The notes under the pieces: generated by a model
The model's input: only the letters and a program-made list of their open reading frames with translations
Told to the model about the DNA's origin: nothing
The model's database searches: none
In this document: one piece after another, positions 14,081-14,655 of the stretch
Layout: each line of letters starts with the position of its first letter
Numbering within the stretch: the stretch's first letter is position 1
Position numbers and translations under genes: made by a program
NCBI GenBank assembly: GCA_016293645.1
Contig: JAEDDW010000043.1
Span: forward strand, 1-14,655
Source: Treponema sp.
GTDB taxonomy: Bacteria > Spirochaetota > Spirochaetia > Treponematales > Treponemataceae
Length of the DNA stretch: 14,655 nucleotides
Reading direction: 5' to 3'

Positions 14081-14655
14081 ATGTTTGAAGAGATGGCAGA
14101 AAAGATGTCCGCAGCCGGAGTGATTCCGGTTGTAACGGTAAAAGATGTGGATGCAACCCTTAAAATTGCGTCGAAGGCATCGGAAAAAGGAATAGATGCA
14201 CTTGAAATAACCTTTCGCACGACACAAGGAGAAAAAGGCCATGAAATGATCTGTGAGGCGATCAAGGCAGTCCGTAAGAATTTTCCGGAGCTTCTTGTCG
14301 GAGCCGGAACTGTGATCAATGCCAAGCTTGCCTCCATGGCCAAAGATGCAGGAGCTCAGTTTGTTGTTTCACCGGGGATCAATCCTAAAACCGTGGAATG
14401 GTGCCTTGCCAACGGAATGCCTGTTTTTCCTGGAGTAGCTACGCCAAGTGACATTGAGATTGCCCTTTCATACGGCCTGGACCATCTTAAATTTTTCCCT
14501 GCAGAGGCTTCAGGCGGAACCAAAATGCTGCGTGCCTTGAGCGGTCCGTTTCCTACGGTGAAATTCATGCCTACAGGCGGAATCAACGAAAGCAACGCAG
14601 CCGATTACCAGTCGCTTGCAAACGTCTTCTGCATCGGCGGAAGCTGGGTGTTAAA
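14081..14655 (+). CDS. eda: KDPG/KHG aldolase, 3' end outside the window
   Basis: The frame stays open for 191 codons to the window edge, so the gene is partial at its 3' end. The enzyme splits 2-keto-3-deoxy-6-phosphogluconate into pyruvate and glyceraldehyde 3-phosphate, the last step of the Entner-Doudoroff route and of uronate catabolism. Family marks are GVIPVVTV (13-20), LEITFRT (E42 catalytic, R46), GAGTV (74-78), HLKFFPAE (K137 the Schiff-base lysine) and PTGGI (164-168). A family length of slightly over 200 residues implies that few codons are missing. It is divergent from lacI. The ATG at 14081 has AGGA directly before it with no spacer; ATG 14093 is an alternative start. Uronate use is a fair guess but depends on genes beyond the window. 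Confidence 0.93.
   Translation, partial: MFEEMAEKMSAAGVIPVVTVKDVDATLKIASKASEKGIDALEITFRTTQGEKGHEMICEAIKAVRKNFPELLVGAGTVINAKLASMAKDAGAQFVVSPGINPKTVEWCLANGMPVFPGVATPSDIEIALSYGLDHLKFFPAEASGGTKMLRALSGPFPTVKFMPTGGINESNAADYQSLANVFCIGGSWVL

Noticed and set aside
14068..14595. Minus-strand open frames opposite the KDPG aldolase
   Set aside because: The plus strand encodes an aldolase with all catalytic motifs, so the minus frames are shadows.
1..14655. Mobile element, phage, CRISPR, toxin-antitoxin or defence system
   Set aside because: No transposase, integrase, terminal inverted repeats, regular repeat array or defence domain was found on either strand. The genes are metabolic, transport and regulatory.

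Overview
The window looks like chromosomal DNA from an anaerobic, carbohydrate-fermenting, probably gut-associated bacterium. The protein set fits a host-associated spirochaete of the Treponema type: MalEFG-like sugar uptake, a cytoplasmic GH35 beta-galactosidase, a KDPG aldolase, an L-fucose/L-arabinose isomerase family enzyme, a membrane diguanylate cyclase and base composition near the middle of the range. A Lachnospiraceae-like Firmicute cannot be excluded. No rRNA, tRNA, CRISPR array, insertion sequence, phage gene or integrase is visible, and gene density is high.

Layout, left to right. (1) 1-1714, minus strand: a highly codon-biased L-fucose/L-arabinose isomerase family gene with a strong promoter, a LacI-type palindromic operator over the start of transcription and a hairpin-plus-U-tract in the leader. 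(2) 1821-2870, plus strand: a six-helix membrane diguanylate cyclase without the usual inhibitory I-site. It converges on the next gene with a 10-nt gap. (3) 2881-5385, minus strand: a Cu(I) P-type ATPase (CopA) carrying an extra CopZ-like domain at its C-terminus. That domain begins with a Met codon preceded by a well-placed Shine-Dalgarno sequence inside the copA frame. (4) 5467-6747, minus strand: an M18 aminopeptidase that appears to be leaderless and whose -35 box lies in the stem of the preceding terminator. (5) 6818-13870, minus strand: a sugar-uptake locus transcribed lacI, binding protein, two permeases, then beta-galactosidase. (6) 14081-end, plus strand: a KDPG aldolase cut by the window edge and divergent from lacI.

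How the sugar locus probably works (inference). A lipoprotein binding protein captures a beta-galactoside or galacto-oligosaccharide, two permeases import it using an ATPase encoded elsewhere, and GH35 hydrolyses it in the cytoplasm. The LacI-family repressor probably binds TCAACACGTGTTGA-type sites. One intact copy overlaps the -35 box of the beta-galactosidase promoter, and a split version with two 9-bp arms 9 nt apart covers the repressor's own promoter. Folded RNA between the binding-protein and permease genes probably sets their expression ratio.

No wholly new multi-gene system is evident. The most interesting signals are regulatory: the embedded CopZ start, the leaderless promoter-terminator overlap, the two operator geometries and the hairpin-rich intergenic RNA.
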